64,000 bases of DNA from Marivita cryptomonadis (GTDB lineage: Bacteria > Pseudomonadota > Alphaproteobacteria > Rhodobacterales > Rhodobacteraceae). The position numbers and the translations under genes are program-made. The notes below the pieces were generated by a model that worked only from the letters and a program-made list of their open reading frames with translations, was not told the origin of the DNA and made no database searches. The first letter of the stretch is position 1. The number at the start of each line of letters is the position of its first letter. The stretch lies in assembly GCF_002115725.1 (NCBI RefSeq), contig NZ_JFKD01000005.1, positions 173,341 to 237,340 of the forward strand. Reading direction: 5' to 3'. Shown here in pieces: positions 55,519 through 64,000 of the stretch.

Positions 55519-55564
55519 GTCGGATCGCTGCGCGATCCGACGAATTGGAGGGCCAGCCCTCCAA
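55519..55564. repeat. Two perfect hairpins in the soxF-photolyase spacer
   Basis: GTCGGATCGC (55519-55528) and GCGATCCGAC (55532-55541) with a TGC loop, then TTGGAGGGC (55545-55553) and GCCCTCCAA (55556-55564) with a CA loop. They are followed by CCTCCCGGAGTTT. This layout resembles mosaic intergenic repeats of Rhodobacteraceae rather than a gene-specific control site. Confidence 0.6.
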
Positions 55565-55594
55565 ACCTCCCGGAGTTTAGGGGCAAGATGAAGA

Positions 55595-56800
55595 TCAGAC
55601 GGGCTGGAATCCCTTCATGGCGCCGACGAGTTCGGGGATCTTTTTCTTGAACTTGAAAAACCCGGCTGTCGCATGCGGCCAGGCGCGACGGTCAAAGTCG
55701 CGCAGCGGTCGAATGACAGGCAGTGCACGGATGTTGTTCAGGATTGTGGCCGCGGGACCGACAGGGGCGTAGGGTGTGACGATCTGTTCGGCGCCAATGC
55801 TGCGCGCCCAGTCTTCGATCGCTTGCGCTGTTGTCAGGCCGGTGGTGAGCGGGCCAAGCGAGGTCGACCAGCGCGTCGTACAGTCGTCCATCAGCGCCGA
55901 TTTGAACGACGTGACGTTGGGCGCGACATGCAACGGACTGATTTGAGCAGTCGCATCCAAGGTGGCGGTCGCCAGTGGTTTGAGACCCTGCTCGAACAAC
56001 CAGCCGGGGCTCATGTCGTCTTCGTGTAGCACCAGAACCGATGGCTTTGACGGATCGAGCCGATCACCCTCTGGCGCGTCCATGCGCGGTGGATGGGGTG
56101 GGCCATCCAGCGGTTCGGGGTTGGAGGTCAGTTGGTAGAGTGGCGAGAACCGACCTTCGGTGTATTTCGAGATGTTTGATGCCCGTGCCACATAGTTTTT
56201 GCCCTGTGTCTGCACACCCGCGACCCAGCGCCAGCTGAGCGTGTTCGAGGCAGGATCGCCGTCATAGAGGTGGCGCAGGAAGAAATCCGCCCCCAGCTCC
56301 CAGGGTAGACGCAATGTGAAAATCCAGATCGAAGCGAACCACATGCGCGCGTGGTTGTGCAGGTAGCCGGTGTTTACCAATTCGTGGGCCCAATGGTTGA
56401 AGCATGCGATCTCTGTCTCGCCTTTGCAGGCGGCTTCCCATTCGCCGCGCAGGCCAGATTGCGTTTGCACCTGATCCCATGCCCGAGCCAGTCCTTGCTG
56501 GTAGCCCCCCCAGACCGCCGGGCGCATTTCCAGCCAGCCTTTCCAGTACGTGCGCCAAAACACCTCTTGCACAAATTTTTCAGAGCTGCTGAGCGCATGG
56601 CGGCCCAGAACGGCTACAATCACCTCGGGCTCTGTCATCAGGCGATGGCGGATATAGGGTGACAAGGTCGAAACATTGTCATGTTGCCCTGGCCCGAGAT
56701 CATAGTTTCTTTGCGACGCGTAAACGCGCGCTGCCTTTGGCACAAACGCCGTCAGCTTTTCTAAAGCGGCCGTGCGGGTCGGGGGAAATAGGTCTGTCAT
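55595..56800 (-). CDS. Photolyase/cryptochrome-like FAD-binding protein with domain order reversed
   Basis: The 401-residue protein begins with the photolyase FAD-binding domain (about 1-225): STLSPYIRHRLMTEPEV, FVQEVFWRTYWKGW, TGYLHNHARMWFASIWIF and LYDGDPASNTLSWRWVAG are all aligned to that domain. The normal N-terminal alpha/beta antenna domain is missing from its place. Instead residues ~253-375 (VLVLHEDDMSP, DWARSIGAEQIVTPYAPVGP, then ATAGFFKFKKKIP) look like that alpha/beta domain moved to the C-terminus. DNA repair or light sensing are both possible. It is convergent with soxF and divergent from clpP. Confidence 0.85.
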   Translation of the reverse strand: MTDLFPPTRTAALEKLTAFVPKAARVYASQRNYDLGPGQHDNVSTLSPYIRHRLMTEPEVIVAVLGRHALSSSEKFVQEVFWRTYWKGWLEMRPAVWGGYQQGLARAWDQVQTQSGLRGEWEAACKGETEIACFNHWAHELVNTGYLHNHARMWFASIWIFTLRLPWELGADFFLRHLYDGDPASNTLSWRWVAGVQTQGKNYVARASNISKYTEGRFSPLYQLTSNPEPLDGPPHPPRMDAPEGDRLDPSKPSVLVLHEDDMSPGWLFEQGLKPLATATLDATAQISPLHVAPNVTSFKSALMDDCTTRWSTSLGPLTTGLTTAQAIEDWARSIGAEQIVTPYAPVGPAATILNNIRALPVIRPLRDFDRRAWPHATAGFFKFKKKIPELVGAMKGFQPV

Positions 56801-56946
56801 GCAGCGCCAGTTAAGCCCGCGCGGAGCCGGGTCAAGACCGGTCGTCGAACCGCTGCCCCTTGCAGCCCCCAGAGCCGGACACTAGTCTCAGGACAACTCG
56901 CAACCAAGCTCGGCATCCGGCGGGCGCATCATCCAGGCAGGCACAG

Positions 56947-57576
56947 ATGAAAGATCCCTTTGATACCTATATGAACACCCTCGTTCCCATGGTGGTCGAG
57001 CAGACCAGCCGTGGCGAACGGGCCTATGACATTTTCTCGCGCCTGCTAAAGGAAAGGATTATTTTCCTGAGCGGTCCGGTGCACGATGGCATGTCGTCGC
57101 TGATCGTGGCACAGCTTTTGCACCTTGAGGCCGAGAATCCGTCAAAGGAAATCAGCATGTACATCAACAGCCCGGGTGGCGTGGTGACCAGCGGTCTGTC
57201 GATCTATGACACGATGCAGTACATCAAGCCGAAAGTCAGCACGCTGGTGATCGGGCAGGCGGCTTCTATGGGGTCGTTGCTGCTGACAGCAGGTGAGGCC
57301 GGGATGCGCTTTTCGCTGCCCAACAGCCGCGTAATGGTGCACCAGCCCTCTGGCGGGTATCAGGGTCAGGCAACGGATATCATGATCCACGCGCAGGAAA
57401 CACAGAAGCTGAAGACACGTCTTAACGAGATTTACGTCAAGCACACCGGCCAGACGTTGAAGAAAGTCGAGGCGGCGTTGGAACGCGACAACTTCATGTC
57501 GCCGGAAGAGGCCAAGGAATGGGGCCTTATCGACGAGATCGTCGAGAGCCGCGTCAAGGGGTCTGACGACGAATAA
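56947..57576 (+). CDS. clpP: ATP-dependent Clp protease proteolytic subunit
   Basis: ATG 56947 gives 209 residues, the family norm; the open frame runs further upstream without support. The catalytic Ser 107 is in IGQAASMGS, His 132 in VMVHQPSGG and the aspartate in [11 protein letters not shown]. ClpP forms the proteolytic barrel used by ClpX, encoded next. The ribosome-binding site is weak (CAGGCAGG, ~11 bases away). Confidence 0.97.
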   Translation: MKDPFDTYMNTLVPMVVEQTSRGERAYDIFSRLLKERIIFLSGPVHDGMSSLIVAQLLHLEAENPSKEISMYINSPGGVVTSGLSIYDTMQYIKPKVSTLVIGQAASMGSLLLTAGEAGMRFSLPNSRVMVHQPSGGYQGQATDIMIHAQETQKLKTRLNEIYVKHTGQTLKKVEAALERDNFMSPEEAKEWGLIDEIVESRVKGSDDE

Positions 57577-57726
57577 TCGTGATTGGGTCACGACGTCCTG
57601 AATGTGTTTTTGACGTTGTGGCCCAAGTTTTGCTGTCCTAAGGTTCTTGGAAGAAAACATGGCACACGCTTAAGGTTAGCAGAAAGTATATGCGAAACCT
57701 TGACGTGAGTCAGGAAAGGTAAAGAC

Positions 57727-58992
<1,266 letters not shown>

Positions 58993-59015
58993 ACCAGCCA
59001 TCGGTGGAAACGTGA

Positions 59016-59046
59016 AAAGGTGGGCATTTTGCCCGCCTTTCTTTTT
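59016..59046 (+). terminator. Rho-independent terminator after clpX
   Basis: AAAGGTGGGC (59016-59025) pairs with GCCCGCCTTT (59031-59040) with one G-T pair around a five-base loop, then CTTTTT to 59046. Confidence 0.88.
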
Positions 59047-59058
59047 GGGACGGAAACG

Positions 59059-59427
59059 ATGACGATCAAGAGAATTCACAGTGGCAGCCCCTTTGAGGCC
59101 AAAATCGGCTACTGCCGGGCCGTTGTGGCCGGGGGCTTTGTTCATGTTGCTGGCACAGTCGGGCAGGGAGATACCGTGGCCGAGCAATGCCAAAGCGCTC
59201 TGGATGTGATCGCGGGGGCTTTGGACAAGGCCGGTGCGTCGATGGCGGATGTGGTCCGGGTGACGTATTATTTGCCGGACCGGCATGAATTCGAAGCCTG
59301 CTATGACATCCTTGCCAGTACGTTCGGCGACAACCCGCCCGCGGCCACGATGATCGAATGTGGCCTGATCGACCCGAAATACCGGATTGAGATCGAAGTC
59401 ACGGCTCTGGCGCCGGCTGCGTCATAG
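59059..59427 (+). CDS. Rid-family protein lacking the catalytic arginine
   Basis: ATG 59059 gives 122 residues with the RidA fold: VVAGGFVHVAGTVGQG, VIAGALDKAGASMADVVRVTYYLPD and a C-terminal RIEIEVTALAP. In RidA an arginine in the PAR(S/T)T segment holds the imine/enamine substrate; here that segment reads PPAATMIEC, with Ala 96 in its place. It therefore probably belongs to a Rid subgroup without classical deaminase activity. Confidence 0.85.
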   Translation: MTIKRIHSGSPFEAKIGYCRAVVAGGFVHVAGTVGQGDTVAEQCQSALDVIAGALDKAGASMADVVRVTYYLPDRHEFEACYDILASTFGDNPPAATMIECGLIDPKYRIEIEVTALAPAAS

Positions 59428-59492
59428 CTGCGCTGGACCTTGTCCCGCAAAGCGCCCTATAACGGCGCTGAACCAACCCCGAGGAGTCGTCC

Positions 59493-59876
59493 ATGGGCAT
59501 TCTGAATACCCTACTTCGCGCTGTCACCTGGTGGAACGGGCAGACGCTTGGCACACAATTCTATACGTGGCGCAAAGGCGAAAAGGTCGGTGAGGACACC
59601 CAAGGCAACATCTTCTATCAATCGCGTGACGCCAAGAAGCGTTGGGTGATCTACAATGGCGAAGCTGAGGCAAGCCGCGTTGATCCCGATTGGCACGGGT
59701 GGCTGCACCACACGTTCAAGGAATTGCCGACAGACCGCCCGCTGCCCAAAAAGGCTTGGGTCAAGCCGCATCAGGAAAACCTGACCGGTACTGCTCTGGC
59801 CTATGCGCCTGAAGGGTCGATCCGGCGTCCCGAGCCGAAGCCTCGGCAGGATTATGAGGCGTGGAGCCCGGAATAA
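59493..59876 (+). CDS. NADH:ubiquinone oxidoreductase accessory subunit, NDUFA12 family
   Basis: The 127-residue protein has the NDUFA12/B17.2-like pattern: [46 protein letters not shown] and a C-terminal basic tail. It is an accessory subunit of complex I in alphaproteobacteria and mitochondria, or its assembly-factor relative. CGAGGAG lies upstream. Confidence 0.92.
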   Translation: MGILNTLLRAVTWWNGQTLGTQFYTWRKGEKVGEDTQGNIFYQSRDAKKRWVIYNGEAEASRVDPDWHGWLHHTFKELPTDRPLPKKAWVKPHQENLTGTALAYAPEGSIRRPEPKPRQDYEAWSPE

Positions 59877-59911
59877 CCCGGCTCTGCGCGCATCAAGAAG
59901 GCAGAGATGCG

Positions 59912-60274
59912 ATGCTGCGTGTGATGGTCTTTTTCCTATCGCTGGTGTTGGCGTCTGCCAGCATTGCGCAGCTTGCCACAACCAACGGCACGGGCGTGAC
60001 CGTGCGTGCCTTGGACAAATTGACCGGCAAGGTCTCTGACCTTCAGATTGGAACGCGCCAATCAGCCACGGTTGGCCGCATCACGGTGACGGCCAATGAG
60101 TGCCGATATCCGGATGGTAACGCGGCAGGCGAAGCCTACGCCTCATTGACCATCACCGAAATCGGCAAGGATGCACCGGTCTATCAGGGCTGGATGATTG
60201 CTTCGTCGCCCGCTCTCAACCCGATGGATCACCAGCGCTACGACGTCTGGGTGTTGCGCTGCACCACGTCCTGA
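59912..60274 (+). CDS. Exported DUF2155 protein
   Basis: ATG 59912 gives 120 residues: a signal peptide (LSLVLASASIAQL) and the DUF2155 core with VRALDKLTGKV, TVTANECRYP and YQGWMIASSPALNPMDHQRYDVWVLRC, whose two cysteines are probably disulfide-linked. Function is unknown; it regularly lies between NDUFA12 and aat in this family. Its last 37 bases overlap the end of aat on the other strand. Confidence 0.88.
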   Translation: MLRVMVFFLSLVLASASIAQLATTNGTGVTVRALDKLTGKVSDLQIGTRQSATVGRITVTANECRYPDGNAAGEAYASLTITEIGKDAPVYQGWMIASSPALNPMDHQRYDVWVLRCTTS

Positions 60275-60873
60275 CCTGACGCAGCCAATGGAGCGCTGCT
60301 GAGATCGGCAGTGATCCGCAGTGCTTGCGCCAGATACGCCCGATATTCCGCCCTTGTGATTTCGATTGCGCCCAAGGAGGCAAGGTGGTGGGTCAGGAAT
60401 TGCGTGTCGAACAAGACAAATCCCGTCCGTCGCAACAGATCGATCAACCAAGCCAACGCGACTTTTGACGCGTCCCGCTGACGGGAAAACATGCTTTCTC
60501 CACAGAATGCACCGCCAACTGCCACGCCGTAGACGCCACCGATCAGACGGCTGTCGGCCCAGACCTCCAGTGAATGGGCATGTCCTTGATGATGGAGCTC
60601 ATTGTACAGCCCGCGAATTTCCTGATTGATCCATGTCTCGCTGCGATCTGCGCAGGCGTCGATCACGTCATCAAATGCTGTGTTCAGCGTCACGTAATAG
60701 TCGTTCCGCTTCAATGTCTTGGACAGGCTGCGGGAAATGCGGAACCCGTCCAATGGGAACACACCACGCTTGCGTGGATCGACCCAGAACATCTCCGGGT
60801 CGTCGCGGTGTTCCGCCATCGGGAAGACGCCGACGCGATAGGCTTGAAGCAAAAGCTCGGGCGTGACGGTCAT
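60238..60873 (-). CDS. aat: Leucyl/phenylalanyl-tRNA-protein transferase
   Basis: The 211-residue protein matches Aat: [66 protein letters not shown]-type core (here SLEVWADSR) and a short C-terminal helix. It adds Leu or Phe to N-terminal Lys/Arg to mark proteins for ClpAP. Convergent overlap with the DUF2155 gene is noted there; accC lies upstream on the same strand. Confidence 0.96.
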   Translation of the reverse strand: [211 protein letters not shown]

Positions 60874-60919
60874 CGCGCGTCGCCCTGCCGGTCAGCAGGG
60901 GGCAAGTGTGCGACAGGCC

Positions 60920-62272
60920 TCAAGGCTTCGCGTAGGTGCGCTCCAGCCAATGCTCGAGCCAGTGAATGTTATAGTCACCGCTGCGCACGTCCGGGTCTTC
61001 CAGAAGATCACGGAACAGCGGCACTGTGCTGTCCACACCATCAACGATCAATTCACCCAACGCCCGCGACATCCGCGCCAAGGCTTCATCCCGGTCACGA
61101 CCATGCACGATCAGCTTGGCGATCAAGCTGTCGTAATAGGGCGGGATTTTGTAGCCATCATAAAGCGCGCTGTCCATGCGCACCCCCAGACCGCCGGGTA
61201 CATGGTACTGTGTGATCCGACCGGGTGAGGGAGAGAAGTTCGGCAGTTTTTCGGCATTGATCCGCGCTTCGATGGCATGGCCGTTGATGACCAGTTCGTC
61301 CTGTTCGAAAGACAGCGGCAGTCCAGAGGCCACGCGGATCTGTTCGCGCACAAGATCGACGCCAAAGATCGCCTCGGTCACGGGATGTTCGACCTGAAGG
61401 CGGGTGTTCATCTCGATGAAATAGAACTCACCGTTTTCATACAGGAATTCGATGGTGCCCGCGCCCGCATAGTTGATCTTGGACACGGCGTCGGAACAGA
61501 TCTTTCCAATCCGGGCACGCTCTTCCTCGGTGATGCAGGGGCCGGGGGCCTCTTCGAGCACCTTTTGGTGGCGACGCTGCAATGAACAATCGCGTTCACC
61601 CAGATGCACCGCCTTGCCTTTGCCGTCACCAAACACCTGCACTTCGATATGGCGAGGCGTGGTCAGGTATTTCTCGATATAGACTTCGTCATTGCCAAAG
61701 GCGGCCTTCGCTTCGGACCGTGCTGTCTGAAAGGCGCGCTCCATGTCGGCGGCTGTTTGCGCCACTTTCATGCCACGCCCACCGCCACCTGCCGTCGCCT
61801 TGACGATCACAGGATAGCCAACCTCTTCACCGACCTTCTTGGCCTCGGCAAGATCGGCAACGCCACCGTCTGAACCCGGCACGCACGGCACGCCAAGCGC
61901 TTTGATCGTGTCTTTGGCTGTGATCTTGTCGCCCATCACACGGATATGTTCCGCTGTTGGACCGATAAAGATCAGCCCGTGATCTTCGACAATCTGCACA
62001 AACCGCGCGTTTTCGGACAAGAAGCCATAGCCGGGATGGATCGCCTGCGCGCCCGAGATTTCGCAGGCCGAAATGATCGCTGGAATGGACAGATAGCTGT
62101 CTGTCGAAGAGGGCGGGCCGATGCAGATCGCCTCGTCGGCCATGCGCACATGCATCGCATCTGAATCAGCTGTTGAATGTACCGCCACGCTGGCCACACC
62201 CATTTCGCGGCAGGCGCGGATCACACGGAGGGCAATCTCGCCCCGGTTGGCAATCAGGATTTTGTCAAACAT
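60920..62272 (-). CDS. accC: Acetyl-CoA carboxylase biotin carboxylase subunit
   Basis: A 450-residue ATP-grasp enzyme with [20 protein letters not shown] at the start, the glycine-rich ATP loop [40 protein letters not shown] with catalytic residues, and the C-terminal domain. It carboxylates biotin on AccB for fatty acid synthesis. It follows accB by 12 bp in one operon. Confidence 0.98.
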   Translation of the reverse strand: MFDKILIANRGEIALRVIRACREMGVASVAVHSTADSDAMHVRMADEAICIGPPSSTDSYLSIPAIISACEISGAQAIHPGYGFLSENARFVQIVEDHGLIFIGPTAEHIRVMGDKITAKDTIKALGVPCVPGSDGGVADLAEAKKVGEEVGYPVIVKATAGGGGRGMKVAQTAADMERAFQTARSEAKAAFGNDEVYIEKYLTTPRHIEVQVFGDGKGKAVHLGERDCSLQRRHQKVLEEAPGPCITEEERARIGKICSDAVSKINYAGAGTIEFLYENGEFYFIEMNTRLQVEHPVTEAIFGVDLVREQIRVASGLPLSFEQDELVINGHAIEARINAEKLPNFSPSPGRITQYHVPGGLGVRMDSALYDGYKIPPYYDSLIAKLIVHGRDRDEALARMSRALGELIVDGVDSTVPLFRDLLEDPDVRSGDYNIHWLEHWLERTYAKP

Positions 62273-62284
62273 GCCAGAGCCCGT

Positions 62285-62761
62285 TTATTCGAGGATCACG
62301 AGCGGCGCGCCGTATTCGACGGGGGCTCCGTCTTCGACCAGAATGCGTTTCACTGTGCCGCTGCGCGGGGCGGGGATGTGGTTCATTGTCTTCATCGCTT
62401 CCACGATCAAGAGAGTGTCGCCTTCGTTGATCTGCTGTCCAACCGAAATGAAAGACGGCGCACCCGGCTCTGCCTGCATGTAGACCGTTCCAACCATCGG
62501 CGAGGTCACCGCGCCAGGATGAGATGCCGGGTCTTCCGGTGCGCTGGGGGTGGCGGGCGCTGCCGGTGCCACTGCGGGCGCTGCCGCAACCGTGGTTTGC
62601 ACGGCGGGGGCAACTTGGGTGATACGACTGACGCGCACGTTGAGGCTGTCATCCTCGCCGTATTCGCGCTTGACCTGCAATTCGGTTAGGTCGTTTTCCC
62701 GCAAGAGCTTCGCCAATGCTTCGATAAACGCCACGTCCGCTTCATGGTTGGTCTTGGTCAT
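62285..62761 (-). CDS. accB: Biotin carboxyl carrier protein of acetyl-CoA carboxylase
   Basis: ATG 62761 gives 158 residues. It has an N-terminal domain, an Ala/Pro-rich linker (about 50-80) and a C-terminal biotinyl domain with VEAMKTMN, in which Lys 124 is biotinylated. Longer frames upstream have no support. It forms an operon with accC. Confidence 0.97.
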   Translation of the reverse strand: MTKTNHEADVAFIEALAKLLRENDLTELQVKREYGEDDSLNVRVSRITQVAPAVQTTVAAAPAVAPAAPATPSAPEDPASHPGAVTSPMVGTVYMQAEPGAPSFISVGQQINEGDTLLIVEAMKTMNHIPAPRSGTVKRILVEDGAPVEYGAPLVILE

Positions 62762-62947
62762 GCTGTCCCTCGCCCGCTTCTTGCTCTTCACGCGGCCCCG
62801 TCGGTGATTGGATCGGAGGCTCGCTTTCCCTACGGGCACCACCCGCATTGCATGCCTTTCCTTGCACCGATTACCGTTCAGGAGCAAGGGGCAGCTACGA
62901 TCAATCTGGGTTCTGGTGCACGGTTCAGAGCGTCTGCGGGGAATGCG

Positions 62948-63199
62948 TCATGTGTCAGACCGGTCTTGTTTGTCCGCTTCGAGTGACAACGCCTGTTCGG
63001 AAAGAAGCGCCTTGATCTGCATCTGGACCGCCGAAGGTGGGGCGGCGGGTGTGATGCTGGTATCCTTGCTGATTGTGCCGGGCAAAGGGGCAGGTGCCGT
63101 GACCGAGGCAAAAACCGGAGGTGCCGCCTTGGCAGTGAGGTCTGGGCGGTGCAGCGGTTTGAGAGTCATGCTGGGCATGGTTGGGTGAAACACAGGCAT
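62948..63199 (-). CDS. Small unknown protein
   Basis: ATG 63199 is preceded by GGAG at good spacing and gives 83 residues: MPVFHPTMPSMTLKPLHRPD, a proline/threonine-rich middle and a helical C-terminus (SAVQMQIKALLSEQALSLE). No signal peptide or known domain is seen. Overlapping frames on both strands exist, so it rests mainly on the ribosome-binding site. Confidence 0.45.
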   Translation of the reverse strand: MPVFHPTMPSMTLKPLHRPDLTAKAAPPVFASVTAPAPLPGTISKDTSITPAAPPSAVQMQIKALLSEQALSLEADKQDRSDT

Positions 63200-63300
63200 T
63201 TTTAGGCTCCGTCGTGTCAGGGCCCCCACTGCATGAGCTTAGCTGATTTTTTGGAGTGGCGCGCGCAGAGAGTTGTGAAACGGTTAACGGGCAGTGAACG

Positions 63301-63325
63301 AAAAAGGGCGGCCCTGAGGCCACCC
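63301..63325 (-). terminator. Rho-independent terminator after acs (minus strand)
   Basis: On the minus strand GGGTGGCC and GGCCGCCC form an 8-bp stem with one G-T pair and a four-base loop, followed by five T (plus-strand AAAAA at 63301-63305). It lies 25 bases after the acs stop. Confidence 0.85.
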
Positions 63326-63350
63326 CTGATCATTTGGTTTTTCCTGAAAA

Positions 63351-64000
63351 TTAACTTTTATTCATCCGATTTTCGATGAGGTCATCGACGACGGAGGGGT
63401 CAGCGAGAGTGGATGTGTCGCCCAATGCGCCGTAGTCGTTTTCGGCGATCTTGCGCAGGATGCGGCGCATGATCTTGCCCGATCGGGTTTTCGGCAGGCC
63501 GGGGGCCCATTGGATGAGGTCGGGCGATGCGATGGGGCCGATTTCGGTGCGGACCCAGGTGCGCAGCTCCTTGGTGAGCTCGTCAGACGGCTCCACCCCG
63601 TTCATCAGGGTGACGTAGCAATAGATGCCCTGGCCCTTGATGGCGTGCGGGTAGCCCACCACAGCAGCCTCGGCCACCTTGGCATGCGCGACAAGCGCCG
63701 ATTCTACCTCGGCCGTGCCCATGCGGTGGCCCGACACGTTGATCACGTCGTCCACGCGGCCGGTGATCCAGTAATCCCCGTCCGCGTCGCGCTTGCAGCC
63801 GTCGCCCGAGAAGTAGTAGCCCTTGTAGTCCGAGAAATACGTCTTCTCGAACCGCTCGTGATCGCCCCAGACGGTGCGCATCTGCCCCGGCCAGCTGTCC
63901 TTGATCGCCAGCACGCCCTCGGTTGGGCTGGCATGGATTTCCTCGCCCGATTGCGGGTCGAGAACCACAGGGTGGACGCCGAAGAACGGCTTCATCGCGG
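63351..64000 (-). CDS. acs: Acetyl-CoA synthetase, C-terminal part
   Basis: The gene runs off the right edge; about 215 C-terminal residues are seen. Motifs of the AMP-forming enzyme are [35 protein letters not shown] (hinge and A8 region) and the C-terminal [18 protein letters not shown], whose lysine in SGKIMRR is the acetylation-controlled catalytic residue. It makes acetyl-CoA from acetate, ATP and CoA. Confidence 0.96.
   Translation of the reverse strand, partial: AMKPFFGVHPVVLDPQSGEEIHASPTEGVLAIKDSWPGQMRTVWGDHERFEKTYFSDYKGYYFSGDGCKRDADGDYWITGRVDDVINVSGHRMGTAEVESALVAHAKVAEAAVVGYPHAIKGQGIYCYVTLMNGVEPSDELTKELRTWVRTEIGPIASPDLIQWAPGLPKTRSGKIMRRILRKIAENDYGALGDTSTLADPSVVDDLIENRMNKS

Overview
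The window is chromosomal DNA from an alphaproteobacterium, most likely a marine Rhodobacteraceae (Roseobacter-group) species. The evidence is the complete thiosulfate-oxidising sox cluster, the ybgC-tolQRAB-pal-cpoB-tilS-ftsH order, GlpP/GlpQ-type permeases, a Hint-domain protein of roseobacter type, the NDUFA12-DUF2155-aat-accCB block, and fairly high-GC coding DNA. I see no plasmid functions, no phage, no insertion sequence, no CRISPR array and no tRNA or rRNA. One structural RNA, the SRP RNA, is present on the minus strand near 9.6 kb.

Layout. 0-9.4 kb holds the thyX tail, an AT-rich orphan gene, a YHS protein, an inositol-monophosphatase homologue with altered metal ligands, a zinc peptidase, a small phosphatase, a large Na+/H+ antiporter, two glycerol-type ABC permeases without ATPase or binding protein, and a flavin oxidoreductase. 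9.5-22.3 kb holds SRP RNA, nudC, the divergent hemC/hemE pair, an ABC-2 exporter, several transporters, prmA and small unknown proteins. 22.6-34.6 kb is an envelope and DNA-repair block: ruvCAB, an unknown gene, the Tol-Pal system, tilS and ftsH. 34.7-43.0 kb holds one-carbon metabolism (fhs, folD), an agmatinase-family enzyme, a lone pdeM, a hydroxyacid dehydrogenase, an SH3 protein and the Hint protein.

43.2-55.5 kb is the sox locus: soxT, soxR and soxS on the minus strand, divergent from soxVWXYZABCDEF. SoxR is an ArsR-type repressor with the cysteines expected of a persulfide sensor. Very similar ATT(C/T)-N8-GAAT sites lie between soxS and soxV, between soxW and soxX, and, less expectedly, between soxA and soxB, directly after a rho-independent terminator. 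The cluster therefore probably runs as at least three co-regulated units. SoxS, SoxV and SoxW handle thiols and reductant; SoxXA, SoxYZ, SoxB and SoxCD form the periplasmic thiosulfate-oxidising system; SoxEF is a flavocytochrome c-type pair.

55.6-64 kb holds a photolyase-like protein whose domain order appears swapped, clpP-clpX, a Rid-family protein, NDUFA12, DUF2155, aat, accC-accB, a small unknown gene and the C-terminal end of acetyl-CoA synthetase.

Most genes are housekeeping. The best candidates for something new are the domain-swapped photolyase homologue, the third SoxR-like operator, the 24-bp repeat placed just upstream of two genes, the orphan glycerol-type permeases, the paired repeats between hemC and hemE, and the AT-rich gene next to thyX.
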